Part shown: positions 1 to 9,110 of the stretch, piece by piece | How the letters are laid out: each line of letters starts with the position of its first letter | Numbering within the stretch: the stretch's first letter is position 1 | Assembly: GCA_017849455.1 (NCBI GenBank) | Contig: JAFIGX010000020.1 | Location: 240,245 to 304,244, forward strand | From: Pseudobacter sp. | GTDB taxonomy: Bacteria > Bacteroidota > Bacteroidia > Chitinophagales > Chitinophagaceae | Length of the DNA: 64,000 nucleotides | Reading direction: 5' to 3' | Translations under genes and position numbers: made by a program | Notes under the pieces: generated by a model | Told to the model about the DNA's origin: nothing | The model's database searches: none | Seen by the model: the letters and a program-made list of their open reading frames with translations, nothing else

Positions 1-1173
1 CACGCCACATTCCAGCAATGGCTCGAAATAGGATTGAGAGGCAGCATTGACCAGCCTTGAATCGGATTCACCGGGCACCAGCAGTCGCACATCACAACCA
101 CTGAGCGCTGCCTTCACGATAGCATCGTAAATACTGTTATTAGGAATGAAATAAGGAGTAGTGATGTAAATCTTCTTTTGTGCATTGGCGATGGCCGTGA
201 AATAACTGAGCATGATATCCGGCCGGGGGTAGTCGGGCCCGCTCACTGCGATCTGCGTAAGCATCGTGAAATCCGGCATACGAACAGGCATGGGGAACAA
301 TTCCCTGTTGGGCACGAGGTTCTGGTCGGAGCAGAAATTCCAGTCGGCCAGGAAATGGTATTGCAGGTTCAGTACTGCCGGTCCTTCGATCCTGATATGC
401 GAATCGCGCCAGTACAATTGGCTGCTTCCGGGATTATTGATGTATTTGTCTGAAACATTGATGCCACCGGTAAAGCCTATGCGCCCGTCGATAATGATCA
501 CTTTTCGGTGATTACGGTAATTCAGCCGGCTGGCCAGGAAGACCAGGTAGATCTTATAGAACGGGTATACTTCCACGCCACCTTCCTGCAACTGCCGTAT
601 GAATTTTTTCTTTAGACCATTGCTCCCGAAATCATCATAGATGAACCGGACTTTCACGCCTTCCCGTGCTTTACGGACCATGAGGTCTTTGAGCTGGTTA
701 CCGATCTGGTCGTTGTCGTAGATGTAGTATTGTATATGGATGGAGTGGGTAGCAGCTTCAAGCGCCTTCATTACTTCCGGGAATTTTTCTTCACCGTTGG
801 TGAGCAGGGTAATATGGTTGAGGGACAGAAAGGAGAGGGAATCCTTGATGAGTAGCCTGGCCAGTCCGGCGAAATTGCCTACATCCTCATGGTGTTGTTG
901 TAAAAGGCGTAATGCCGCTTCATCGACATCTTTGCGCAGGGCGAGCAGGAATTTTTCATCGGTGATCAGTTTCTTATTGTACATCTTCCGTTTCCTGTAA
1001 TTGACGCCCAGTGAGAAATACACGATACTGCCCAGGACCGGCAGGGTGATAGTGAGCAGGAGATAGCCCAAAGCCTTGGTAACATTGACGGTGTCGAAGA
1101 TGATACGGATCACAGTGAAGATCATCAGCGCATAGACCAATACGATCAGGACGATCTCTGTAACTGGGCTCAT
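1..1173 (-). CDS. cls: Cardiolipin synthase, C-terminal part outside window
   Basis: Phospholipase D superfamily enzyme that joins phosphatidyl groups to make cardiolipin at the inner membrane. Translation from the ATG at 1173 shows two N-terminal membrane helices (about residues 5-25 and 35-55), a linker, and the first catalytic HKD motif HRKVIIIDGRIGFTGG near residue 222. About 391 codons are visible; the family is usually near 480 residues, so the second HKD motif should lie left of the window. No stop interrupts the visible part. The gene reads away from the PorP-like gene's 3' end, with 66 bp between them. Family assignment is firm; the missing end cannot be judged. Confidence 0.9.
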   Translation of the reverse strand, partial: MSPVTEIVLIVLVYALMIFTVIRIIFDTVNVTKALGYLLLTITLPVLGSIVYFSLGVNYRKRKMYNKKLITDEKFLLALRKDVDEAALRLLQQHHEDVGNFAGLARLLIKDSLSFLSLNHITLLTNGEEKFPEVMKALEAATHSIHIQYYIYDNDQIGNQLKDLMVRKAREGVKVRFIYDDFGSNGLKKKFIRQLQEGGVEVYPFYKIYLVFLASRLNYRNHRKVIIIDGRIGFTGGINVSDKYINNPGSSQLYWRDSHIRIEGPAVLNLQYHFLADWNFCSDQNLVPNRELFPMPVRMPDFTMLTQIAVSGPDYPRPDIMLSYFTAIANAQKKIYITTPYFIPNNSIYDAIVKAALSGCDVRLLVPGESDSRLVNAASQSYFEPLLECGV

Positions 1174-1239
1174 AAAATTGTCAGTTTCTCCGACTGAAGG
1201 TAGCTACAAAGAGAGAGTGAGCAAAAAAGAACTTTAATG

Positions 1240-2319
1240 TCAATTCTTGAAGCTCGGGCAGAGCGATTGCCGCTTGTCGCCATTATACTCGCTATAGAAG
1301 CCCTGCTGTATCAGCGCGAACTCGAAGGCGCCGCGGCTGTTATTGTATTGGTTCAACTGTGATGTGGTCGCATCGTATGTGAAGAACAGTTTGATACTCT
1401 TGTATTGGAAGCCGATCATGGGGATGAAGGCATCGCCCCGCCGGTAATAGATCCCACCCATCACTTGCATCTCGCCATCACCGGAAAGATTGTATTGAAT
1501 ATTGCCGCCGGCCACAACTTCGGTCGACTTGGCCTGTGTGGAATAATAGGCCATCGGGTTGAAGATCACGTCCTGGTTCACTTTCAGGCTGGCATTGGCA
1601 AAGGCAGTATACCTGACGGGTATGCGCGAATCCTGGCCACTTGCATCTGTATTGAAGAAGGATTCGCGCGGTCGGTTCAGGTGCCAGGCAGATACGCCGC
1701 CATTGATATAAATATTTTCGGTGGGGAAGTAAGCATAGTTCAATCCCATCTGTACATCGAAATAATTGATATTCGGATTATCGAGGATCACACTGGTAGG
1801 GATATTGGAATCGAAGAACTTGCCATCGAACTGGTCGGGAAATTTCAGGCTGGTGCTGTTGATCCTTTTGTTCGACCAACCGATATTGAAGCCGGCAGAC
1901 AACAGGTGGGCCACTCCTACCATCTGGTGATAAGCTACCGAAGCATAAGCTTTGGTGGAAGTGAGGCTGCCGGAGCCTGCCACGTCGCGCAGGAGCAGTC
2001 CGCCCAAACCAAGCCATCCGCTTTCGATCCGGTTGCGGAACACCTGTGCATCGCCCCAGATACTATAGGTCTTGTAAGGCACGCTCATGATAGACGACCA
2101 TTGGTTGCGATAATTGGCGCCGATGCGATAATCCGCATCGGGAATAAAACCGGTATTGGCCGGGTTGGTAGAGAGTGGTGAGTTGAACCATTGTGAAAAA
2201 TGCAGGTCCTGCGCGTGTGCGGCAGGAAGCATGAAAAGCAGCGATGCCATCAGTAGAGCCGTGAGTTTGGTAGCGTTGACAATTGACAGTTGGCAATTGG
2301 CAATTGGCTTCCTGCCCAT
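1240..2319 (-). CDS. PorP/SprF-family type IX secretion system membrane protein
   Basis: Outer-membrane beta-barrel of the PorP/SprF family, which helps export or anchor partner proteins carrying gliding-type C-terminal domains. After a signal peptide ending AHAQ comes the family opening DLHFSQWFNSPLSTNPANTG, then barrel strands to the C terminus. I chose the ATG at 2319 (MGRKP...); the open frame runs on to 2439, but that part is tandem 7-bp repeat. Even with this start, the left repeat arm (2275-2308) encodes part of the signal peptide's n-region (PIANCQLSIVN), which is odd. It lies downstream of the large secreted protein on the same strand, as in sprB/sprF-type pairs. Role inferred from family and context. 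Confidence 0.87.
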   Translation of the reverse strand: MGRKPIANCQLSIVNATKLTALLMASLLFMLPAAHAQDLHFSQWFNSPLSTNPANTGFIPDADYRIGANYRNQWSSIMSVPYKTYSIWGDAQVFRNRIESGWLGLGGLLLRDVAGSGSLTSTKAYASVAYHQMVGVAHLLSAGFNIGWSNKRINSTSLKFPDQFDGKFFDSNIPTSVILDNPNINYFDVQMGLNYAYFPTENIYINGGVSAWHLNRPRESFFNTDASGQDSRIPVRYTAFANASLKVNQDVIFNPMAYYSTQAKSTEVVAGGNIQYNLSGDGEMQVMGGIYYRRGDAFIPMIGFQYKSIKLFFTYDATTSQLNQYNNSRGAFEFALIQQGFYSEYNGDKRQSLCPSFKN

Positions 2320-2416
2320 AACTATAAGTGGTGGCGTGCTTTCTATGGAAATTTTTGCAGTGCGGGGTATATTAACTGCGCACTGCCCACTGCGCACTGC
2401 CCACTGCTGATTGGTT
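2275..2416. repeat. Heptad inverted-repeat element (AATTGGC / ACTGCCC words)
   Basis: The left arm has four consecutive heptamers at 2281-2308: AATTGAC, AGTTGGC, AATTGGC, AATTGGC. The right arm has five at 2375-2409: ACTGCGC, ACTGCCC, ACTGCGC, ACTGCCC, ACTGCTG. The arms share the core GGCA/TGCC in opposite orientation, so pairing is only partial. The left arm lies within the 5' coding part of the PorP-like gene and the right arm upstream of its start. The same words recur at 31168 and 52705. Confidence 0.7.
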
Positions 2417-2493
2417 GGTATGATTGTCCTCATGTTCATCCCCCTTTAAAATTACAGATTCGCTATTGCAAGTTCAATAGCATGTCGTTCTTT

Positions 2494-2515
2494 AACATTT
2501 GTTTTTTCAAATGTT
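2494..2515 (-). terminator. Possible weak hairpin terminator
   Basis: AACATTTG and CAAATGTT form a perfect 8-bp stem around six T (plus strand), five bases past the stop of the large secreted protein. It is AT-rich and lacks a clear U tract on the minus strand, so it may only attenuate before the PorP-like gene. Confidence 0.35.
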
Positions 2516-2520
2516 GTTGT

Positions 2521-5500
2521 TTACCGGATCAAGGTGATGTCACCCGTTTTTCGGGCCTTGGTGCCATCGGTGAATTCCACGTCAAGGGTGTAGGCATATA
2601 CGTCCATTGGTTGCAGTCGTCCCTGGTATGTACCATCCCATCCGATATGTCTGTCGTTGCTCTCGAAAACTTTCACGCCACTGCGGTTATAGATCCGGAA
2701 GATCATCTTGCCGATCCCGAATCCTTCCACTTTCACGATACTATTCCTGCCGAAGCGGCCTGGGGTAAAGGCATTCGGCACATCCAGCAATGGATTGATG
2801 AGCGCTCTGACGGTATTACGGGCCGTATCTGTACAGTCGAATTGGTTAAAGGTGACCAGCAGCACGTCATAGGTGCCGGTAGCATTGTATTGGTGCATCG
2901 TGGTATCCATGCTGGTCTTGGTCCTTTCTTCGCCGTCGCCGAAGATCCACTTGTAGCGGACCCCGCCGGTGGATTGGTTATTGAAGATCGTAGGCTTGTT
3001 CACCTCCGGTGTTACCGGTGTATAGGTGAATGCCGCAGTAGGTTTGGGATTCACGGTAATCGTGAAAGTAGTATCGTGCACCTTATTGCAGGTAGTAGTG
3101 TCGTAAGCAGTGAGCTTGATCGTATAAGTGCCTGTTGTTGGATAAAGGTGAACAGGGTTTTCCTGGGTGGAAGTACTGCCATCGCCGAAATCCCAGAGGA
3201 AGTCGTGACCGCCCAGTGAAGTATTATTGAACACGGCATTGTAGGGCGCACATCCGTTGGGTGATGTCTGGAACTGGGCCCTCACATTGGCGGCAATGCG
3301 CAGATTCTTCGTGAGGGTATCGGGCGCATTGCAATAATTGGTATCGGTGAGGATCAGTTTCACCGGGTAAATGCCTGATGCCGGGTATGTATGCTCGGTA
3401 TCATTCGTACCTGTAATGACCTGCTGGCTGCCATCGCCAAAATCCCAGGTGAAGCTGTTATTCTGGAAGGGCTTACCGGCTGCCGGGGTAGACTGGTTGG
3501 TGAACAGGAATTTGAGCGATTCGCAGGGCCCTACCTTCTGGAAATTGAAGGCCAGGTTGGCTTTATCATCGCGCACACGGACATTGATATAGGCCGTATC
3601 GCGGATATTGCAGGTAGAAGAATCAACTGCGATCAGTCGTACCCGGAAGGTGCCCACCGTATTGAAAGTATGAGTGATCTGGAAATCGGTAGTAACAGCG
3701 TCCGTAACACCATCGCCGTCATAATCCCATTCATACCGTTTGCCATTGCGGATAGTGTCTCGCAGTTCAACGGTGAAAGGCACACAGCCCATGGAATCGG
3801 GCACGCCTCTGGAATAAGCCTTGGGCGCTGCGATCACACCGGAGAAATTGAATTCAATTTTAACGGCAGCCAGGTTACAGCCATTCTCACCGGAGCCATT
3901 GGTCATGGACCATACATTACGGGTAGTAGGGAAAGGGGAGGTGATGGCCCAGTTGCGGCTGCCGAAACAGTTGGCGCAGATTGCCTGGTAGATCACACCC
4001 CGTTCGTCGTAGCGGCTGGTGCCTCCATCTACGTGCTCACCTTCGCCGCCATCCTGTCCGAAATAAGTGGCATATAACAGGTCGGCAACATCTTTTTTGA
4101 GAACAATGAAATAGAAGTCGCGACCATCCGTAGTGTTTTTTACCGCATTCTTCAGTGGCATGTTCACCATCCCGGCAGTATGATAGGGGTCTGGATTGGG
4201 TTCAAGCCAGCCACCCCATCCGGAGATATAAACGTTTTCGCAGCGGTCTACCAGGAAAGCCACGGGCGAGATATTCGGTGCGGACGCACCGTTACCGAAG
4301 ACCGTTGAATATTCAAAACCGGAAAGATCCTTTTTCAGTTTGGCGATGAACTGGCTGGCCCCGGAATTGAGATAAGTGGCATTCACATACGGCCACTCCG
4401 TACCTCCTTCTGTGATCCCCATAACATAGGGATACATATTCCTGTCGAACTGGATCCCATACACCGCATCGAAAGCACTTGTGCCGAGATAGGTGGTTTT
4501 GATAAGTGTTGTTCCGTCATTGGAGATCTGCGCTACGAAACCATCAGCGCCACCCTTGTTGTTGGTTTGGTAGCCGGTTGCTTTTGGAAGGTCGGTGCTG
4601 AGCGTGGACCCACCTACATAGATATCGCCGGTCACGGGATGAACAGCCAGTACAAAAGCTCCATCATCTGCGTTACCACCAATGAAGCTGCTCCAGATCA
4701 CATCACTGCAATCGGGTTTTATTTTCATTACTACGCCATCCTGAAGGTTGCCTTTGGTTGTTTGAAAAGTGGAGCCAATGATCGGGAATTTAGGTGATTG
4801 GGTCTGTGCGACTACATAAATATTTCCGGCTTTATCCAGCACAACTTCACTGCGTGAATCATCACCATAGAAGCGTAAAGTAGAGCAGTTGGCGGTGTTG
4901 CAAGTGACGACCCCTCTCTGCCTGTCTTCAATATTCACGCAGTCGTTTTCCGCACCGCCGATCCTGAGTGAACCGATCAGGTCGGAGCCGGATGCATTCA
5001 ATTTCGTAACGAAAATATCTGCCCCACCACCGGTCCCGATCACGCCGGCGCCCCGTACGGGGAAATCGCTGGAATAGGTGCGACCCAATACTATCAGGTT
5101 GCCCTGGGGATCGCAGATAAGGCTGTGAGGATATTCATTTTCTGATCCGCCGAGATAGGTAGCCCAGGCGCGGTTGCCGGAAGGAGTGAATTTGAAGATG
5201 CCAACATCATTGGGTTTTTGTCCGCCCCCGCCATTATAGCTTCCGTCAAAAGCGCCTGTTGTAACAGGAAAGCCGTTCCCGAAAACAATGCTTCCTGAAA
5301 AAAGGGAACCATCGGGGCCTGGGGTGGCTGTAAAACCATATTCATCTACTCGGCTGCCGGTAAAAGAAACGAATACAGTGGTGGGATCTATGATGAGCGT
5401 GTTGGTCTTTGAATAATTGCTGACAGAGAATACGACGGTATTCTTATCGGCCAGCACATAATGGCATTCCACGTCTTTCCTGCCTTTTTGGGGATCGAAT

Positions 5501-6177
5501 TCGTATGAGTAAGGATATAATTCCCGGATATCACCCACGGACGTTTTGACGATAAGCTCGTTGTTCCTGATGGAAAGCTTATCGGCCCCTTCATAGCGCA
5601 TGGCGATCCTGTTCACTTCACCGCCGGGATGAACAATAATATCATATTTCAGAAATCCTCTGTCTGAATAATAACGGATATCCACATTCGGATAAACATT
5701 TTTGGCAACAATGGCCTGATAGGAAGTGACATTCCTCGCCCATTTGGAAGGGTCGTTACCGATAAAGTAATTGGTATTCGATGAAACGGGTTTCTCCGGG
5801 ATGAGGACCGCCTGCGGGTTGGCGTCCACGAATTGCACATCATAAGCGTGGGAGCGGATCCTGGGTTCCGCGGGAATTGGTTTACCGGGTCTTTTGCGGC
5901 TTTCACCGGTTTTGCCATCGAAGCCGGGCTTTTCATCGACAACGCCATGTCTTTGATTGAAGAAGCGGCGAAGGTCGTCCACATTATGCTGGAGGACCCT
6001 GAACCCTGTCTTCCCGAGATAAAAGCCTCCGGCAGACAATTCGCCCCGGAATTGAACCCGGCTATCCCACTGACCTTTATTTTCTACGAATTCAAATGAG
6101 GATGAACCACTCTGTGCGGTACTTTTTAGGGTGGCTACCATAAGCAATGCGGCGGCTATCAGACTTTTCCTACCCAA
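2521..6177 (-). CDS. Secreted multidomain protein with PKD domains and gliding-type (CHU_C) C-terminal domain
   Basis: Large cell-surface or secreted protein, 1218 residues. Order of parts: signal peptide (about 1-21), an N-terminal domain opening with ENKGQWDSRVQF, SBBP-type beta-propeller repeats in the middle (about 280-720, with blocks such as GNIYVVAQT and GDIYVGGST), about four PKD domains (about 790-1115, with WDFGDGS and WDYDGDG), and a C-terminal domain DVPNAFTPG...GWDGTYQGRLQPMDVYAYTL, the signature of gliding-motility-associated type IX substrates. The start is TTG at 6177; an in-frame stop lies seven codons upstream and no ATG fits. The PorP/SprF-like gene follows directly, supporting a substrate-translocator pair. 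Ligand or substrate is unknown. Confidence 0.88.
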   Translation of the reverse strand: MGRKSLIAAALLMVATLKSTAQSGSSSFEFVENKGQWDSRVQFRGELSAGGFYLGKTGFRVLQHNVDDLRRFFNQRHGVVDEKPGFDGKTGESRKRPGKPIPAEPRIRSHAYDVQFVDANPQAVLIPEKPVSSNTNYFIGNDPSKWARNVTSYQAIVAKNVYPNVDIRYYSDRGFLKYDIIVHPGGEVNRIAMRYEGADKLSIRNNELIVKTSVGDIRELYPYSYEFDPQKGRKDVECHYVLADKNTVVFSVSNYSKTNTLIIDPTTVFVSFTGSRVDEYGFTATPGPDGSLFSGSIVFGNGFPVTTGAFDGSYNGGGGQKPNDVGIFKFTPSGNRAWATYLGGSENEYPHSLICDPQGNLIVLGRTYSSDFPVRGAGVIGTGGGADIFVTKLNASGSDLIGSLRIGGAENDCVNIEDRQRGVVTCNTANCSTLRFYGDDSRSEVVLDKAGNIYVVAQTQSPKFPIIGSTFQTTKGNLQDGVVMKIKPDCSDVIWSSFIGGNADDGAFVLAVHPVTGDIYVGGSTLSTDLPKATGYQTNNKGGADGFVAQISNDGTTLIKTTYLGTSAFDAVYGIQFDRNMYPYVMGITEGGTEWPYVNATYLNSGASQFIAKLKKDLSGFEYSTVFGNGASAPNISPVAFLVDRCENVYISGWGGWLEPNPDPYHTAGMVNMPLKNAVKNTTDGRDFYFIVLKKDVADLLYATYFGQDGGEGEHVDGGTSRYDERGVIYQAICANCFGSRNWAITSPFPTTRNVWSMTNGSGENGCNLAAVKIEFNFSGVIAAPKAYSRGVPDSMGCVPFTVELRDTIRNGKRYEWDYDGDGVTDAVTTDFQITHTFNTVGTFRVRLIAVDSSTCNIRDTAYINVRVRDDKANLAFNFQKVGPCESLKFLFTNQSTPAAGKPFQNNSFTWDFGDGSQQVITGTNDTEHTYPASGIYPVKLILTDTNYCNAPDTLTKNLRIAANVRAQFQTSPNGCAPYNAVFNNTSLGGHDFLWDFGDGSTSTQENPVHLYPTTGTYTIKLTAYDTTTCNKVHDTTFTITVNPKPTAAFTYTPVTPEVNKPTIFNNQSTGGVRYKWIFGDGEERTKTSMDTTMHQYNATGTYDVLLVTFNQFDCTDTARNTVRALINPLLDVPNAFTPGRFGRNSIVKVEGFGIGKMIFRIYNRSGVKVFESNDRHIGWDGTYQGRLQPMDVYAYTLDVEFTDGTKARKTGDITLIR

Positions 6178-6324
6178 GATTTCTTTTTTACAATTTACTT
6201 AAATAAAACGTCAATTTATATATGAATCTTATCTGCAACGGTTGTTTTAATTAGCTTTTAAAGCGGTGCAAATAAATATGTTATGAACTTTTTGGTTGGA
6301 TACGGCATAATGGACCACCACAAA

Positions 6325-6337
6325 GGCCTGAAAGGCC
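6325..6337 (-). terminator. Short GC hairpin downstream of recG
   Basis: GGCCT-gaa-AGGCC, 40 bp past the recG stop; on the minus strand it is followed by TTTG. The rest of the 199 bp gap to the secreted-protein gene shows no open frame. Weak evidence. Confidence 0.3.
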
Positions 6338-6376
6338 AGAGGGAACAGTCGGCAGTCAATACCTCATGGGCTTACC

Positions 6377-8467
6377 TTATGATATCTTGCTCCAGGCGGT
6401 TTTACCTTGCAAGCTTTGCAGATAGTCTTTTAATCGCAAATTTTCGGCCGAACCAAGATCGGGGTCAGTGTCGATGATCCTGTTGGCCATTTCCCTGGCT
6501 ATATCGAGCCAATGCTTGTCCTGGACAATGCTGGCTAACTTGAAATTCAACATCCCGCTCTGCCTGGTCCCTTCAATGTCGCCGGGACCCCGCAATTCCA
6601 GATCTTTCTCCGCTATTTTGAAACCATCGTTGGTGGCACACATCGTGTTTAACCGCTCACGGGCTTCATTGTTGAGCTTGTTGCTTGTTAATAAAATGCA
6701 AAAGCTCTTTTCACTTCCTCTGCCTACACGTCCGCGAAGCTGGTGCAACTGCGACAGGCCGAATTTTTCAGCACTCTCGATCACCATCACACTGGCATTG
6801 GGTACGTCCACACCTACTTCAATCACGGTGGTAGCGACCATGATCTGAGTATCGTGGTCTTTAAAACGTTGCATATTCGTTTCGCGCACCTCATTCGTCT
6901 GGCGCCCATGCACCATGCTGATCCAGAACTTTGGTTCGGGGAACCAGGCTTTCACGTTCTCATATCCCCGCATCAGGTTTTCATAATCCATTTTTTCAGA
7001 TTCCTCGATGAGCGGAAAAATGATATATGCCTGTCTTCTTTTGTCTATCTCCGCCCGGATGAAGTCCATGACCTGAGCCCGGGCCGATTCATAACGATGT
7101 ACGGTCAAAATGGGTTTTCGGTTGGGTGGAAGCTCATCCATTACGCTATAATCCAGGTCGCCGTAAGCGGTCATGGCCAGGGTGCGGGGGATGGGGGTGG
7201 CAGTCATGACCAGTACATGAGGCGGTATGTTGGCTTTGGCCCAAAGCCGGGCGCGTTGGGCAACGCCGAAACGGTGTTGTTCGTCGACGATGGCCAGTCC
7301 GAGGTTATTGAATTGCACGGTATCCTCCACGATAGCATGGGTGCCTACCAGGAGTTGGAGGCTGCCGGCAGACAATTCTTCGAGGACCTTCCGGCGCTCT
7401 GCTTTCCTGGTTGAACCGGTAAGCAGGCGGATGCCAATGGGAAGGTCTTTCAATAACCGGGAAAGGCTGTTGAAATGTTGTTGCGCCAGGATTTCGGTGG
7501 GGGCCATCAGGCAGCTTTGGTAACCATTATCTGCGGCCAGCAGCATGATCAGCAGGGCCACGATGGTTTTACCGCTTCCCACATCGCCCTGTAACAGGCG
7601 GTTCATTTGTTTTCCACTCCCTGTATCTTTCCTGATTTCCCTGATCACCCGTTTCTGGGCGCCGGTGAGGGTGAAGGGAAGATATTTTTCATAAAAAGTA
7701 TTGAAGAGATCTCCCACCTGGTTGAACACTACGCCTTTCGAGAACCGGTGGCGTCGGGATTTGATCAGGCCCATGCGTAATTGTGCAATGAACAGCTCTT
7801 CGAATTTAAGACGGTCCACTGCCTGTCCATAAGCTTCGGGGGTAGGAGGAAAATGAATATGGGCGAAGGCGCGGAAGCGGGGAATGAGTTGGGCAGACCG
7901 AAGTACATGATCAGGAAGGTTTTCAGGGAGGTCCTTCTCATGCAATAGCATAAATAGGGCATGGGTCAGTTTGGCGATCTGTCTGCCGCCCAATCCTCTT
8001 GCTTTTAATTTCTCGGTAGTGGAATAAACGGGTTCGAGAAAATTTTTCCCTTCATTGCCCTGTTCGTTGAGGGGCTCTATTTCGGGGTGTGAGATTTGAG
8101 GTTGGCCCTGGAAAAAACTAACCCTGCCATATACACGATAGAGTTGTCCTGTCTGCAACATTTTTTCAATCCAACTGATCCCCTGGAACCATACGAGCTC
8201 GAGGGTGCCGGAAGCATCGCGGATCCCGGCGACCAGTCTTCTTGTTCTTTTTTCCCCGATCGTTTCGAGGCTTGTGAGCCGGCCTGCTACCTGGATGAAA
8301 TCTGTTTGCGGAAGGATATCACGAATCAGATTTACTTTGGTTTTATCGATATGGCGATAGGGGAAATGTTCCAGCAGGTCTTTGAACGTGAAGATCTGCA
8401 GCTCTTTTTTGAGCAGTTCGGCCCGTTGGGGACCTACCCCTTTGAGGTATTCGATGGGGCTGGACAA
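6377..8467 (-). CDS. recG: ATP-dependent DNA helicase RecG
   Basis: Branched-DNA helicase that regresses stalled forks and processes recombination intermediates. The N-terminal wedge domain opens SSPIEYLKGVGPQRAELL; helicase motif I is GDVGSGKT, motif II DEQH (IVDEQHRFG), motif III ATPIPRTLAM, and motif VI QLRGRVGRG; a RecG-type C-terminal tail follows. I chose TTG at 8467, giving 696 residues, the normal family length. The frame stays open to an ATG at 8575, but the -7-like box TATTTTTG at 8512-8505 would lie inside that longer version. The start is therefore moderately certain and the identity very certain. Confidence 0.95.
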   Translation of the reverse strand: MSSPIEYLKGVGPQRAELLKKELQIFTFKDLLEHFPYRHIDKTKVNLIRDILPQTDFIQVAGRLTSLETIGEKRTRRLVAGIRDASGTLELVWFQGISWIEKMLQTGQLYRVYGRVSFFQGQPQISHPEIEPLNEQGNEGKNFLEPVYSTTEKLKARGLGGRQIAKLTHALFMLLHEKDLPENLPDHVLRSAQLIPRFRAFAHIHFPPTPEAYGQAVDRLKFEELFIAQLRMGLIKSRRHRFSKGVVFNQVGDLFNTFYEKYLPFTLTGAQKRVIREIRKDTGSGKQMNRLLQGDVGSGKTIVALLIMLLAADNGYQSCLMAPTEILAQQHFNSLSRLLKDLPIGIRLLTGSTRKAERRKVLEELSAGSLQLLVGTHAIVEDTVQFNNLGLAIVDEQHRFGVAQRARLWAKANIPPHVLVMTATPIPRTLAMTAYGDLDYSVMDELPPNRKPILTVHRYESARAQVMDFIRAEIDKRRQAYIIFPLIEESEKMDYENLMRGYENVKAWFPEPKFWISMVHGRQTNEVRETNMQRFKDHDTQIMVATTVIEVGVDVPNASVMVIESAEKFGLSQLHQLRGRVGRGSEKSFCILLTSNKLNNEARERLNTMCATNDGFKIAEKDLELRGPGDIEGTRQSGMLNFKLASIVQDKHWLDIAREMANRIIDTDPDLGSAENLRLKDYLQSLQGKTAWSKIS

Positions 8468-8504
8468 TATATTGGAACTGCCGGCGATGGTAATAAGTTT
8501 CGGG

Positions 8505-8512
8505 CAAAAATA
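8505..8512 (-). promoter_or_regulatory. Bacteroidota -7 box for recG
   Basis: TATTTTTG on the minus strand matches TAnnTTTG exactly, 38 bp before the proposed TTG start. No clear TTTG is seen 19-20 bp upstream, so support is partial. Confidence 0.4.
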
Positions 8513-8645
8513 AGGAGGGAAGATTTGATGTGGAAATATGGCTGCATTCTTACTACAATTTCCAGCATTTTGCATGGAATTTCAAGGTTAATTAGTTTCC
8601 GAAAAAAAGTTCAACAATAAGTAGCCTGTTTTGGAAATATTATTG

Positions 8646-8674
8646 TTTGTATATAGGAGAAATATCTAACTTTG
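8646..8674 (+). promoter_or_regulatory. Promoter of the small coiled-coil protein
   Basis: TTTG at 8646-8649, 17 bp, then TAACTTTG at 8667-8674, a perfect TAnnTTTG box. Transcription would start near 8680, which favours the ATG at 8728 over a GTG at 8683. Confidence 0.55.
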
Positions 8675-8727
8675 ACCAATAAGTGAAAAAAGAAAAAGGC
8701 TTCAATAACAACAAGGAAAATAATTCA

Positions 8728-9087
8728 ATGAAAAAATTAAAAAACATGAAGCCATTGGAATTAAGAGCCTACCACATCTTCAAGAATAAGCTGGGGCATC
8801 GTGATGCCCGGACGATCATCGAGTATATCGAAACCAAGCCGGAGAAGCAGTTCAGGGAAAAGAGTAATGAATTTGCAGCGAAGAAAGATATTGTCCGTAT
8901 TGATGGAGAGACCAATCTTTTGAAAAAGGAAGACAACCAGTTAAGAAAAGCTATCGATGATTTGAGCGTGGAAGTTATCAATCGGCTTGCCGAAACAAAG
9001 ACCGAGATCATCAAATGGTCTTTAGTATTCTGGGTAGGGACTGTAAGTGCCATGATCGCAATCGTGAAGATCTTCGTCAATAAATAA
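8728..9087 (+). CDS. Small coiled-coil protein with C-terminal membrane anchor
   Basis: About 119 residues with no firm family. A basic N terminus is followed by a charged helical stretch likely to form a coiled coil (about residues 45-90, rich in E, K, L) and one hydrophobic segment at the end, WSLVFWVGTVSAMIAIVKIF. That layout resembles DUF1640/CCDC90-type proteins, but the match is by shape only. The ATG at 8728 is preceded by AAGGAAAA, which could act as a ribosome site; an in-frame GTG at 8683 and ATG at 8746 are alternatives. It has its own promoter and lies between recG and a convergent membrane glycosyltransferase. Function unknown. Confidence 0.7.
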   Translation: MKKLKNMKPLELRAYHIFKNKLGHRDARTIIEYIETKPEKQFREKSNEFAAKKDIVRIDGETNLLKKEDNQLRKAIDDLSVEVINRLAETKTEIIKWSLVFWVGTVSAMIAIVKIFVNK

Positions 9088-9110
9088 GAAGCTATCTTTC
9101 CAAAAGATAT

